Below are positions 34,618 to 46,649 of a stretch of 64,000 bases of DNA, piece by piece. The notes beneath the pieces were generated by a model. The model worked only from the letters and a program-made list of their open reading frames with translations. It was not told the DNA's origin and did not search any database. Each line of letters begins with the position of its first letter. Within the stretch, counting starts at the first letter, position 1. Source of the DNA: Pleurodeles waltl (lineage: Eukaryota > Chordata > Amphibia > Caudata > Salamandridae); the NCBI RefSeq assembly GCF_031143425.1, contig NC_090445.1, positions 814,696,317-814,760,316 on the forward strand. The letters run 5' to 3'. The translations under genes and the position numbers were made by a program.

Positions 34618-35295
34618 GGGATTCATTACAACTTTGGCGGTCTTTTTGGAAGACCGCTGCAGTGGCGGCTGCGAAAAGACCGCCATGTTGGCAGTAATCC
34701 GACCACCGTATTAGGAGTCACAAACTGAAGTCCACCAGAAAACAGCCAAAAATCTGACAGTGTCAGGACACAGGAGGGTGGGAAAGTGGTAGTTCCACCA
34801 CCAGCACCACCAAGCTGACAAAAATCCATCCACCAGATTATGAGCCACAATTCAGCACAGCGGTTCTTCCATGGTGGAAATCCATTGGCCGCGCGAACCA
34901 CCGCGGTCAGAAACCACTACTGTCAGAACACACCACCACATTGGACAGTTTGAATACCCAACACCTGACACACATACACACACCAGACACAGGTAGTCAT
35001 TGCACTATATAACACACCCCCACGCAACCTACAATTCTTTGCAACAAAAACGACAATCACATACACCGAGAGCAGGCAAAATTGACAGATACCACCTTTA
35101 CACTATAGGCACACATACACATCTCATACAGTACACCCCACACAACTGCACTACCAACACAATACACACATAACGAGCACACACAAACACCACAAGCATC
35201 CATCACTCACAAGGCACCACCCACACCCCATCAATCAACCAACACTGCACACTTACACACACAACACCTCCCACAGCATCAACACAACCACTACC

Positions 35296-35667
35296 ATGTC
35301 CCCACAAAAGCACCCAGGATTCACAGACGGTGAGTTGAGGGTCATGGTGGATGAAATTGTCAGGGTAGAGCCGCAACTGTTTGGAGCAAACGTCAATTGC
35401 CAGGAAAATGGATTTGTGGCAGAGAATATTTGACCGGGTCAACGCAGTAGGCAACCATCCACGCAGAAGGGAGGACATCATGAAGAGGTGGAATGACCTA
35501 TGGGGGAAGGTATGTTCCTTGGCATCACAACACCAGATCGCCACGCACAAGACTGGTAGTGGGGCCCCCACCTCTTCCCCCACAGTGTACATCTTGGAAG
35601 GAGAAGGACTTGGACATTGTGCGTCTGGAGGGCCTGGTTGGAATACCTGGGGGACTGGACTCTGGAA
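35296..35667 (+). pseudogene. Harbinger SANT1 exon 1, copy C, broken
   Basis: Begins MSPQKHPGFTDGELRVMVDE and continues EPQLFG, clearly homologous to copy B. A frameshift near 35390 moves the rest (DRVNAVGNHPRRREDIMKRW) into another frame. The splice donor at the expected place reads GAAAGT instead of GTAAGT, so splicing to exon 2 would fail even without the provirus in the intron. Confidence 0.75.
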
Positions 35668-35929
35668 AGTACCCACAACTTCCATGTTACACAATTGTCA
35701 TGTCCTACATGTTACCTCACCACCCAAATACCCCCCAATTCACTGTATGTCTCACTACACCTCACACCAATCTACCCAATGCCCCTCTTCTGCATGCCAC
35801 ACCTCCACCCAGCCCAACTACCCACATAGCCCTTGGCAAAGGCACAGATACCATTGGCTAATACTATCACTATGACTCCCACACTGTACTAGCCCATCTA
35901 CGTGAAAACCTGGAATGTGCACATCACAT

Positions 35930-37259
35930 TGTTGTGTAGCCATTTTAGTTATAGGTCCATGCATGATATTTTAGCATGTTAGGCCTGCCGCTGTGCACTT
36001 TAACCTAGTTATATTTTATTCAGCTTCGTTTTATTATTGTTATAATAGCCACTTTTACAGTCTTATTTAATTTATTTCTACCTCACTATTTTTGCCTAGT
36101 CCAACACTCTGTTCTCAAACAAGACATTCTTGCTCACTCTGTGCTTTAAGTGGTACAAGTTTTGTCTCTGACATTTATAGAAAATCACACATCCTTAGGT
36201 GGGGACATTTTCTCAGAATATTAACTGTTTTAGTATAAAACCACTTCCCTGTCCCTTACACGTTAGAGGGAGATCCCAGCCAGAGAAACACGACTGTATG
36301 CTGATTGCTGAACGCTTCGCTACAGCTGCTTATGCAGACTTCAGGCCTTTGCTCAGGTATGGGGAATGATGTCTTCCCTGGGGAACATGAAGGGCAGAGT
36401 TAGAGCTTAACATGCTGTGCTCTATTATAGACTAGGTAGGAATTAGTCTATTGACTCTAGTGACAATATGGTAGCGTTATTTATATGCTTTACTCTCCCT
36501 GTCACAATTTTAATCGTGTCATGCTGTATCATCCTGGTTATTGCAGCCCATGCTTTGCTGTCTAAGATGCAGTCACTTCACTAAATCTTATTGAAACTTA
36601 TACTGCCTCTGTATGTCATTGTGTATGTAAGACTAATGTAACTGAGAGAAACGGATGAGACCTGAGTGACCAAGTGTGGAGAAGTTTGGCACAATGGTTA
36701 GAGTGGCAGACCCTGATGCAGAGATCTGGTCTGGGACCAGGGTTTAATTCCCACCTTGGTGGGTCTTGGGCTCAATTTCCTTGGACCAGATAATTCTCGC
36801 CTCAGTGCCTAATCTAATTAACGGGTCCCACTCTGTAACTCTGGGCAATAGCTTGCTTAATCTCCACAACGGCCCTCACAGCACTTGGATGATTGGCTTC
36901 ACCCTGGGGCTGTCCAGGAATGAGTGCCTCACAGGGAAAAGCCAGGAGGGGATCCACAGCAGTATGCGTACAGCGCCTTGAGACCCTAACGGGTGAGTAG
37001 TGCGCTATACAAGTGCAAAGTTTACAGTTTTACAGTTTTTACCACGGTTTCCCTGATAAGTCAATTATGTCATGTGCTCGGCTGCCCACTCATCCCTGCC
37101 CTTTGGTAGAGATGAGGCACTGCTAGTTAGCTGGAGCAAAACCCGGACTGGAGTGACAGGTGTCACCTGTAGTGGGTCAGACTCAGTCTCCCACACTGCA
37201 GGCAATTCTGCCGCCTAAAATACAGTAGTCTCATTAAAATAATGAGATCCTACGCGACA
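35930..37259 (+). repeat. 5' LTR of the provirus, enlarged by a SINE
   Basis: 1330 bp against 942 bp for the 3' LTR; the difference is nearly all a SINE at 36673-37040. A TATAAAA box lies at 36234-36240 and is conserved in the 3' LTR. The two LTRs differ at scattered positions, so the insertion is not recent. Confidence 0.85.
36673..37040 (+). mobile_element. tRNA-derived SINE inserted in the 5' LTR
   Basis: A-box-like tggcacaatgg (36687-36697) and B-box-like ggtttaattcc (36741-36751) form a pol III promoter. The tail, gcgccttgagaccctaacgg then tagtgcgctatacaagt, resembles the 3' end of L2/V-SINE-type elements. ACCA flanks both ends (36669-36672 and 37041-37044). It is absent from the 3' LTR, so it arrived after the provirus. 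Confidence 0.75.
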
Positions 37260-37277
37260 TGGCTCCCCCAACGTTGG
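37260..37277 (+). promoter_or_regulatory. Primer-binding site of the provirus
   Basis: TGGCTCCCCCAACGTTGG starts right after the 5' LTR. It resembles the Lys-tRNA-type site (TGGCGCCCAACGTGGGG) used by foamy and some other retroviruses, with a few changes. Confidence 0.65.
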
Positions 37278-37487
37278 TGAGGCTCTCATTTTCGGGTCCT
37301 CCTGAGTATCTCTGTTTCACTATATACAAAGACACCTCAGGACTATATACAGAGAGGTCTGTGGTATTGAGGATTTCCTCCTCAGCTCAGTAGGGCATCC
37401 TATCTGATGCTAGAGGTTGTTCAAGCTTGAACCCTAAAAGGAAAATCCCCATTTGGTATGCTTATCTCTGAACAAATTTACCATTTA

Positions 37488-38430
37488 ATGTGGCGAATCC
37501 GCAACAGGTAGCAATTGCAGTCAACATGAGACAACCCCTTACTGCGCATTTATTGGCTAATGGCCTAACAGCCCAGGGGGGTCCAGTCATATTTTTTGTT
37601 GAAGCAGATGCAGCTTATAGAACAGAACTATGTAATGAAAACATTAAATACAAACCCAGTACGTGTTGCTCCAGCGCAACCACATGCAGTAACACCAGGC
37701 ATTAACCTTGCAACTGTACATTTGATCATGAGTAAGGTACCCGCCAAACGAGAAGAAATTTCATTTTGGTTAGCTCAGAAAATAAATGCACTGGAAGCAG
37801 TATTTCCCCATACTTGACCTCAGGATAAACATAGAATATTAACAATGTGCTAGCCATTTGGGATGGTTGCCACAGTAGATAACTGTAATACATGGGGAAT
37901 AGTATTTGCTGTGCTCTATACTACTGCACACGGTACACCGACACTTACCAGAAGTGTTGAAACAGATTCAAGATGAATACGGGTCTGCCCCAGCCCTAGA
38001 CTTGGGGATGCAATTAATGGGCAACTTTGCCACAGTAGCCTCAATTATTTTGAGTAACTTGAAAGGCGAAGTGGTCGCATTATGGCTCCAGGATGTTCCT
38101 CAACAGGATCAAGAACCTGAGTTGCCAAAGATTATCGCAGAGACCTACTCTAGTATTGGTCGAGATGGTCTAGGGGCCAGACCAACAAAACTACAACTCC
38201 AGGGTAAATCTAATAAATATTTTTCCAAGCAAGCTCCTGAGAGTAATAAGAAACGCTGGGATAAAAACAAAAAACTCCTAAACAAGAAAGGGAAGAATCT
38301 CCACTCATGGAGACCCAACGGAATAGATATAATCTCAGAAATAGAGATAATATAAAAACGCCTGACAGATATCAATATACTGATACACACCAATCTTGTT
38401 CCTTTCAGGACTCATCGGCAGAAAAGCGGT
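37488..38430 (+). pseudogene. gag: Proviral gag, broken
   Basis: The reading frame changes several times. Two long pieces are visible: about 37596-37817, and 37906-38355 with LPEVLKQIQDEYGSAPAL and later PELPKIIAETYSSIGRDG. The C-terminal part is rich in Lys/Arg (ESNKKRWDKNKKLLNKKG) and shows no CX2CX4HX4C zinc knuckle. Foamy virus Gag likewise uses basic boxes instead of knuckles, which is one reason for the suggested affinity. The start codon is uncertain; an ATG at 37488 opens only a short frame. Confidence 0.5.
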
Positions 38431-38572
38431 GAGAGAGGTGGGTGGTAAGAGAGAAGAACAGAGTATGTGAAACCAGGACAGGAATCACAACGCTCAACAG
38501 AGGTTTCTGTTAAAAAGGAAGAGAAACCTCTGTAACAAAAACCCCAATTTAAAAAGAAAAAGGTGAAAGTGG

Positions 38573-38809
38573 TTGCAGTTTGACATGCCACACACGAAGA
38601 GGGTCCTCTTGAAGAACAGGAAGCGGGCACTGGTGTTGCTAGACAGCGCGGCAAAGGTCACAATAGTTCGCCGGAATCTTCTAGAGCATCTGGAGGTGAA
38701 AGCAACTGATGACTTTCTACAAGTAGAAACTGCGGACATGCGTGTCTCCACGTCTGATAGGGTGTACAAAGTAAGGCTACAGTTAGAAGGAGACATTGGG
38801 AGAAATTGA
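38573..38809 (+). pseudogene. pro: Proviral protease remnant
   Basis: The segment RALVLLDSAAKVTIVRR holds the expected aspartyl protease active-site region (Asp codon at 38642-38644). The usual D-S/T-G triplet is D-S-A. The frame is 78 codons and shifts before joining RT. The changed Gly suggests an inactive enzyme. Confidence 0.55.
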
Positions 38810-40983
38810 ACGCACAATAGATGGAATCTTTTGGGATCACGTGGTAAACATATACAATATCTTGTTGGCCGAACAAGATTGGCCACTTGATTTTGTCTGT
38901 ACCTCCCCATATGGGGAAGATGTTATGAAATCTCCTTTCTCGCCCCTTGTTCCCAAGGAAATGGTAGAAACCTGCGCCATCGATTGGGCATTGGTGCAGG
39001 CACCCGTGTTATATCGCAACCACACAGGATGGGACAAAGAATCCCCCTACCATATAATTCCTATTAAAAGTCAACCACAACCTCAACCTCTACATCCAAT
39101 AGAACATGATGCTAAAGCACTTGTGAGGGAAATCCTCACACAACTAGAGTACCAGGGAGTAATTGAACCCTGGGTCTTCCCAATGAATAATCCTTTATTC
39201 CCAGTTGCTAAACCGGACCATTCATACAGAATAGTCTTAGACTACAGACACTAAAACAGTTATAAACGCTCATATGCTATGTAAAACTCACATAGCACAG
39301 CACTGATGAACAACATAGTGCACAAAAAATGCAAAACAACACTGAACATTTCCAATGGTTTCTTCTGCCAGAATATAGCGACTGAGAGTAGAGACTTAAC
39401 AAGTTTCTGCACAGTAGGCTCCCAGTAAAAATTCTGTTGTTTACCTCAGGGGTACAAGAACAGTCCAGGACTGTTCGCAGCACGTATGACTGCAGTTTTG
39501 CATGACATTGACCCTAAAGCGTAATCCTGTGTAGATGATATCTATCTCACGGAAGATGAATTGCTACAACATTTAAGGCGGGTAGCCCGCATTGTTGTGG
39601 GATTTGCTGAATTTGGCTACAAAGTCAACTTAAAAAAAACAAAAATAGCCTTCCTCAGCATCCTGTTTCTGGGATATGAGGTATTGAGTGAAGGAAAGAG
39701 CCTGGCACCACAATTCTTAGAAAAATTTGCACAAATAACAACCTCCAAATACCATTAAAAAACTCCAATCTCTATTGGGTTTCCTAAATTTGGGAAGAAC
39801 GTACATTATAGACTATGCAACACACATGAAACCTTTCTATGACTTAATACATCCTGACTTTTCAAGTAAATTTTGGACAGTTGAACACACACGCATTCTC
39901 AGAGACCTGCAGACAGATATGCTTGCAGCACAACATCTACACACAAGGGACAACAAAACACACTTGGTCATCAGAGTAATTGCTGATGCCATTGGTTTCA
40001 CCTATGTAATGTTTAATGAGGGTGAGACCGTCCCAATAGCATACAAATCACATTTGTAATCAGCAGTAGAACAACACTTTGCTCCCACTGAGAAAATACT
40101 CACTGCTGTCCAGATGGCTGTCATTAAAGAAAGACCTCTAGCCCAGGCCAAATGCATTTTTGTCATCTCTTCAATTCCAGCCCTTGAGGCTGTCACCAAA
40201 GCCAGCGTTCCAAAGGCTAAAGCATTACATTCACGTTAGATACAGTGGTCCACGTCTTTGACAGCCACTGATGTAGACTACATTTTTGACCCAAAATTAC
40301 AAACTCAAGAATTTTTGCAATATGAACTAGAATACCCAGTTCCTGCAAACACGCTGCCTATTGATTAGTATCAAAGAGTCATGTACACCAATGGCTCCAC
40401 ACAACCTGCAATTGGCACAAAACATCAATACTCCGCTGTGTATGCAGTAGTAAGTGGCTACATGGAGGATAATAAATTTTGTCCCCAACATACATTCACG
40501 CAAACCCCAGGGGATTGCACAGCACAGCTAACAGAGCTAAAGGCTCTGGTGATGGCACTGGAACATACGGATCCTGCATAGTTAACACTGATTGTTTGTG
40601 ATTCAAATGATTGTGTCCAGTCTTTTAATGAGTGCCTGCATTACTGCCGCCAAAATGGGTTCAGAGATTCTAAAGGCAACACCATTAAGCACAGACTTCT
40701 GTGAGGGAAAGTACCGGATCTTAAGGAAATGCTACCAAATGTCCGTGTTGTACATACACTTGGACACCAGCGCGTTGGAATGCATGTTGATGGGAATACA
40801 CTGGCTGATGAAGCCGCAAAGTCAGCAGTCGCTACAGCCATTGTTGCTGCAATAACCCGCTTAGGTGGGAAATCTGACGAAGACATATGGGCTGCCGTGA
40901 AAGCTACTGCTGATGGTACACCCTATCCAAAAGCATTTCCTGCTAAAATATTCCTTCTGAATGGGAGGCTGTCTAAATGCTGA
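38796..40983 (+). pseudogene. pol: Proviral reverse transcriptase and RNase H, broken
   Basis: RT fingers are clear: LEYQGVIEPWVFPMNNPLFP, then YRIVLDYRH before a stop at 39252. LPQGYKNSPGLFAA follows near 39444. The polymerase box reads CVDD (39528-39539) in place of YVDD. RNase H starts MYTNGSTQ (40381), with the first catalytic Asp changed to Asn. It keeps ELKAL, DSNDCVQSFN and a late GMHVDGNTLADEAAK motif near 40790. Several stops and shifts separate these blocks, so no functional polymerase can be made. Confidence 0.75.
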
Positions 40984-42112
40984 GTTTAAGATACCAGGTG
41001 TAGGGGTTCGAGAAATTCCCAACAAAGATATAAGACCAGAGTTGATTAAAGCAGCGCATGAGGGGGTAGCATCAGCCTATGCTGGGGTGGCGGCTACAAT
41101 ATCATTGTTACAAGCCCGTTATTAGTGGCCAGGTCTATACAAGGAGGCCAAGCAGTATGTCCTATGTTGTGACAGTTGCCAACAAATTAAAGTTTCCACT
41201 GCTAAGCGCCCATCGTAGTCACCCCTCCTAATTTCCAACATACATTTACAATGTGTGTACTTGGACCATCGTGGTTCTCTAACACCGGACAGTGCATACA
41301 AATACATCTTAGTCGCTGTTGACTCCTGCTCCAGATTTCTATGGGTGTGGCCATAATGCTCGACTGACGCTCGGACTGTTATTAAAGATTTGTAAGTCTT
41401 AATCAGTATATAGGCAGTTGCGGCTTTCCACTTGGACCAGGGCCCTGCTTTCCCCTCAAGGGCATTCAGGTACTACATGGCTTCATGGTGGTCCAACTCC
41501 AGTACTCGTCTCCATTTCATCCAGAGGGAAAGAGTGTTGTGGATCGATTAAACTGTGATTTAAAGCAATCCTTAACAGCCCGAGTCTTAGGTACGGTTGT
41601 AGTTGGCTTAATCACCTGTATGGAGTCAAGAGAGCACTTAGCAATCTGCCTAGAAGGTCCCTGGGGGGTTGTACTTCATATGAGTGTCTGTTAGGAACTC
41701 AAATGTATGTTCCAGATCTTGATGTTCCTGGCGTGGAGGCGGCAGAAACACCCTTTGACATAAATTAACATGTCACTGTCTTACAGGATTTACAACAGTT
41801 CTGTGACGACAACACTTCTGCAAGTGCTGCCTCCACAGGAATTAGAATGTACCTGTAACGCCTCCAGGCTGGATTCCTAAAGTTGGGGATCTAGTGCATG
41901 AAAAGTTGCTGTGAAAAAGGAATTTGATCCTTCTTATCGTGCATCAGTCCCAGTCTTGGGAATACACAGTACCAGAACTGTTATTCTACTACCGTTGGCT
42001 GGCGGCAAATAAAACCACTTTGTATCTATCGACAATGTCAAGTTACACCATGTGGTCGATCCTGCAAAGCCAGTAGCTCCTGAATCCCTCTCACTACGGT
42101 CAAGAAGTTCCT
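40984..42112 (+). pseudogene. pol: Proviral integrase, broken
   Basis: The N-terminal zinc-binding region is visible as IKAAHEGVASAYAG and later CCDSCQQIK. The catalytic core has LDHRGSLTPDS with VAVDSCSRFLW, then FHLDQGPAF. The third catalytic position reads VVDRLN instead of VVERLN, an E to D change. The C-terminal segment (about 41930-42050) shows YRASVPVLGIHSTRTVILLP followed by HFVSIDNVKLHH. The last motif is close to the VSIDNLK tail known from foamy virus integrase. There are many stops. Confidence 0.65.
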
Positions 42113-42463
42113 CAACAAGTTGTAAGCAGCAACACTGATACCTCTCTGAGCTTGGGGAGGGTGGAAAATGATCTTGCATTAGTTCCACTAACATCAAATA
42201 ACACAGAAATAATTGATCGATTTGACACAACTTCAACACAGACGGATGGCGCCATTTACTCTGAGCCACCACTGGAAATACCCACTCCACCAACAAACAC
42301 AGCTCCAGTTTTTTCATGAACTGCTTCTGGATACTTTGCCGACATCAACGACAATATTTTGGACTCATTCGCCTCTTCAACCCCCGAACTTTTAGAAACA
42401 CGTAAGCGCATATATACTATATATATATAGCCTATATATACTTAAAACTTACTATATTCTTCT

Positions 42464-45063
42464 ATGGAACTATCTGTGGCTTTCCTACTTTGGATTGGGT
42501 TTGCCATAATGTTCTTTTTATTAACACATGGTCATTTTCGTCCTGAAAAATCAACAGTTGAACTGGTAGATGAGGTCCTAAAACCACATTTTTCTTCTCA
42601 CAAGGTCTGCAGAGACTTGTCTTTTGTGAACATTTCTGCCATACCAATTCCTGATGGGATTGTTTGGCATAAAGTAACATTTGATATATACGGGCCCACA
42701 GAGGTCATCCAAATACCATATGTGTTTAAACTTTTAATGAAGGATGACATAATACCCAGAGTTGTTTCTGTTGAATGGGATGTAAGAACAGTTGATTCTA
42801 TGATGACTTATTTGCAGTATTATACTGTATTTGAAAATCAAGATGTTTATCAATCTAAAGAGAATTATGGTGACACGTTTTGCTATAATTACTATGGGCA
42901 CCATTTCATCCACAGAGCCAGTACCCCAAAGACTGTTTTTAATTACACACAATGGCAACATTGTCCAACTCCACCCCAAGGGAGTTCTAAAACATATTCT
43001 GAAAAGTCTACATATTTTTCTGGGCACAATGTTAAAAATGCTGAGTCATATTATTTTAAATTGCCATTGACAGCAAATGTACGCATACTGTAGACAAATA
43101 CGAAATGTATTTATTCAGATTCCTTTGTTTCCCGGTTGACTATAGAAGGCTATGCATATTGGCTAAAGTTGATTGACTTAAAAAGTGTGTGGGGAACTAG
43201 ACATTGGCAAATACGGGGGAAGGAGCTTTATTTAGAGCATGCCTGATACCTGTTCAAATGATTTTTTTAAATGAAACTGTACAACAAACGAGTTGTTTAG
43301 GCTTAGCAAAGATTAAGGAATTAAACATGCCCAGTATTCCTGCCACTGCAAAATTTTATAAATGGCAAAAATATATAAATGCAACTGAAGATCAGCTTGA
43401 TGAATGGGTCCAGAATGGCATCTTTAATGCTTCACTGTCACGTCCTGGCGGGTGGATATTGTGGTCAATAGATACCAATTGGTGTCGTAAACATTTTATA
43501 AACTCCATGGGGGTTTTAGAACTAGTAGGCTGGACCCTCGCTATATCGTCCGAACATGCGGGTATAGAAACAACATACAGTGTAGGGAAACTATGCTAGC
43601 AATGGTTAAAGAGTTCATCACTAGATGCGGCTAGAGAACACCTCAGTCTCCTGTCTAATAACACCGACTTACAGGCCTTCCTGTTAGGCCCCAGAAAACA
43701 ATGCAGAAAGTGCTTCTGATATGAAGTATATAATGAAATTTGGAAGCTTTCCCAACAGGAAGCCGCTGCCCGGTTAAGGCAAATTGACCAAGAAAACTTA
43801 CAGAAATCATTAGCTGTTGTAGATAATGGGATTAATACTCTGTACGACCGGATATACACCTTAAATAACATTGTCTCTTCTGCAATAGACATCATCCAAA
43901 TAGATATGTCTTCATTACACCATGGACAGAGTCCACTAAGGTCCATTTTGCATTTGGGTTGGACACTTCAAACACTGAAGGCAGGTCGCGTTTCCTAGCA
44001 ACACGTCAGCGCAAGGGAAATATTTTCTACATTTAATTTAACATGACAACAACAACTAATGACTAAGAAAGAAGTGACTTATGTCATGCTGAACATCGAA
44101 AAGTTAGAAAAGTTGCCTATTATTGTGGCTGAAATATTATCTGCTGAGTGGTTAATACACAAGATCATTAATCTGCCTATTTCCACACTTCAATTCACCT
44201 CCTGTTTAAAACACATTCCGATAGGAAGATATGAAAGGATGGGAGATAGTTACATCCATGAGGTGTGGGAGCTACCCTTCTCATACAAATGTCTCAGTGG
44301 CATGAAAGAAGTCTTTATTAGCGGTAGTGAATGCAAGACTTCTGTCAGCCATTTGATGGTTTGTACAAGCTGTCCTTGCATGGGGCGTGTAACGCGTCTG
44401 CAGCGAACTTGGCTTGTTATCTGAAGGGAGTTACAGTCCCCTTGATTAGACCTACGTTCCAGATGCTTTCAAATGGCAGCTATGTTCTCCTCAATGGTGA
44501 AGACTGTTGTGGGATGCGAGCCGGAATAGTTGATGTTGTTTCGGTCTCTACGATTGTTAGATGCTGCGGTAAGGTACTCTTTCCTCCAACTAGAATAAAA
44601 GAGGTAGCTGACATTTGGGCCCATATTGCTACTTCTAATGTGAATTTTGACAAGTTGAGCACACTCAAGGCTTTATTGTTTCGAAAACATGTGGCTCTCA
44701 CATCTGCACGCAAGACCTATGCACTTCAGGTGGCAAGGTCGTCAGCCGAGATACAGTCCCTTTTAAGTACCAACTGTCCGAGACACTTTGGTGAACTTGT
44801 TGGGCGGATATTTAATGCATACAGTAATACTGGAATCATGAACTTCTTTAAGGCTTTGGTTCTGGTTTCGTTCACACCTTCTCCTCCATATTCGGTTTAA
44901 TACCATCAGCCATTCACTCAATATTCTCCAGTATTTTTGAGGGATTTCCAATAACTTTGGTTATAATACTTGGCATTTTGCTGTTGCTATTTTTTATGGG
45001 CAATGGCAGTCCCGCCGCAACAAGGAGGAATGAAAGCGCTCCCATCAGCACAGCTGTGTTGTG
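42464..45063 (+). pseudogene. env: Proviral envelope gene, broken
   Basis: Starts MELSVAFLLWIGFAIMFFLL, a signal or leader-anchor-like segment. The first open piece (42464-43093) has N-glycosylation sequons NISA and NYTQ. Further pieces lie at 43204-43599, about 43600-43998, 44059-44424 and 44331-44880 in changing frames. A furin-like RQRK near 44010 would mark the surface/transmembrane border. A hydrophobic anchor (LVIILGILLLLFFMG, about 44956-45000) and a short tail end at the TGA before 45064. The total span, about 2.6 kb, is long and close to foamy virus env. Stops and shifts make it non-functional. Confidence 0.65.
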
Positions 45064-45536
45064 AACGCATGATGCAGTATTTTGGAGCAATACTCCTGGA
45101 GCAATTGGAGTGTGACTGGTCTCTGTCATTGAGACCGGTTCTACATTGTGTTCAGCCTGTGTTTTTTCGGTGCCTCTGGTGCTCTTTTGAACATGCACTG
45201 GAATGTTTTCTTTCTACGCAGCGCTTGCTTTCATTGGACGCTGATCTGTCGATGTTCTCTCTGACGGTTCATTACCGGACATGTGCATTTAGAGTGCGTT
45301 TGCTACGGGAAGCTGCTTATGAGTTGCCCTTCCTGGAGAGTGTGGCTCTGCACTCATCATTGGGCACACCACGGAGTGCTGCTGCCTTGGCTGAGGCTCA
45401 GGCTATGGAACACGACTGCTCCTTGGTCCTGCTCGGCGATGCCTTTCCAAATTTAACACCTGCCGAAGTGGAATATTTCCTGTCCTCCGTTGTACCGGCA
45501 TTGATTGTAAATTCTAAAAATGACTCTGACTCTTAA
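45003..45536 (+). CDS. Uninterrupted accessory-like frame overlapping the end of env (177 codons)
   Basis: ATG at 45003 opens MAVPPQQGGMKALPSAQLCC and runs to a TAA at 45534-45536. It overlaps the env cytoplasmic tail in another frame. It is Leu/Cys-rich in the first half (CDWSLSLRPVLHCVQPVFF, FRCLWCSFEHALECF). The end is acidic (LTPAEVEYFLSSVVPALI then NSKNDSDS). I recognise no domain. Foamy viruses encode accessory proteins starting near the env end, and epsilonretroviruses also have extra 3' genes, so an accessory gene is plausible by position. It is unusual because gag, pol and env are all riddled with stops while this frame is not; chance is possible for 177 codons. Confidence 0.45.
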   Translation: MAVPPQQGGMKALPSAQLCCERMMQYFGAILLEQLECDWSLSLRPVLHCVQPVFFRCLWCSFEHALECFLSTQRLLSLDADLSMFSLTVHYRTCAFRVRLLREAAYELPFLESVALHSSLGTPRSAAALAEAQAMEHDCSLVLLGDAFPNLTPAEVEYFLSSVVPALIVNSKNDSDS

Positions 45537-45697
45537 AATTCGGTCCCTTTTATGCCACATGTTAACATTTTCAATTGTCCTATTATACGCTCAGGTGTCC
45601 CTTTAACTTGTCATTATTGACATTTTAAAAATATATCTTAGGTTGAGTTTCTAGTAGCTTTTATGTATATTTAGGCTTTGCACCACCTTCAACCGAC

Positions 45698-45707
45698 AAG
45701 GGGAGGG
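45698..45707 (+). promoter_or_regulatory. Polypurine tract of the provirus
   Basis: AAGGGGAGGG directly abuts the TG that starts the 3' LTR. This is the expected plus-strand primer position. Confidence 0.8.
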
Positions 45708-46649
45708 TGTTGTGTAGCCATTTTAGTTATAGCTCCATGCACGTTATTTTAGCATGCTAGGCCTGCCGCTGTGCACTTTAACCTAGTTATATTTTATTCA
45801 GCTTTGTTTTATTATTGTTATAATAGCCACTTTTACAGTCTTGTTTTATTTCTTTCTCTCTAACAGTTTTTGCCTAGGCCAGCACTCTTTTCTCAAACAA
45901 GACATTCTTGCTCACTCTGTGCTTCTTTCAAAGCTGTAGTTAGATAGGTTGCCAATGAACACGGTACAAGTTTTGTCTCTGACATTCATCAGCTGTTTTA
46001 TTATAAAAACACTTCCCTGTCCCTTACACGTTAGAGGGAGATTCCAGCCAGAGAACCACAACTGTATGCTGATTGCTGAATGCTTTGCTACAGCTGCTTA
46101 TGCAGACTTCAGACCTTTGCTCAGGTATGGGGGATCATGTCTTCCCAGGGTAACCTGAAGGGAAGAATTCAAGCTTAACACGCTGTGCTCTATTACAGCC
46201 TAGGTAGGAATTAGTCTATTGACTCTAGTGACATTGTGGTAGCGTTATTTCTATGCTTAACTCTCCTTGTCACAATTTTAATCTTGTAATGCTGTATCAT
46301 CCTGGTAACCCATGCTTTGCTATCTAATATGCAGTTGCTTCATTAAAATCTTATTGTAACATATACTGCCTCTGTATGTCATTGTGTATGTGAGACTAAT
46401 GTAACTGAGAGAAACAGAAGAGACCTGATTGACCACAGTTTCCCTGAGAAGTCAATTACGTCATGCGCTCGGAGCCCAATCATCCGTGCCCTTTGGTACA
46501 GATGAGGCACTGCTATTTAGCTGGAGCAAAACCCAGATTGGAGTGACAGGTGTCACCTGTAGTGTGTCAGACTCAGTCTCCCACACTACAGGCGATTCTG
46601 CCGCTCAAAATCCAGTGGCCTAATTAGAATAATGAGAGCCTACACAACA
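45708..46649 (+). repeat. 3' LTR of the provirus (942 bp)
   Basis: Collinear with the 5' LTR apart from the SINE. TATAAAA at 46002-46008. It ends CTACACAACA where the 5' LTR ends CTACGCGACA. Confidence 0.85.

Larger units (their letters stand above)
35930..46649 (+). mobile_element. Endogenous retrovirus, foamy-like (spumavirus-like), two LTRs
   Basis: LTRs at 35930-37259 and 45708-46649 start TGTTGTGTAGCC and end ...ACA. A primer-binding site follows the 5' LTR and a polypurine tract precedes the 3' LTR. Gene order is gag, protease, RT, RNase H, integrase, env, extra 3' frame. Hints of spumavirus affinity are a gag with no zinc knuckle, an integrase tail ending VSIDNVKLHH, a long env and an accessory frame overlapping the env end. 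It inserted into intron 1 of Harbinger C SANT1. CATCAC occurs beside both ends, but a clean target duplication is not seen. Coding regions carry many stops. Confidence 0.75.

Noticed and set aside
34435..34728. 97-codon open frame before Harbinger C
   Set aside because: It crosses the transposon edge at 34618, so it cannot be one ancestral gene.
36687..36760. tRNA gene
   Set aside because: Only the A and B boxes are tRNA-like; the cloverleaf is incomplete and the sequence continues into a SINE body and LINE-like tail.
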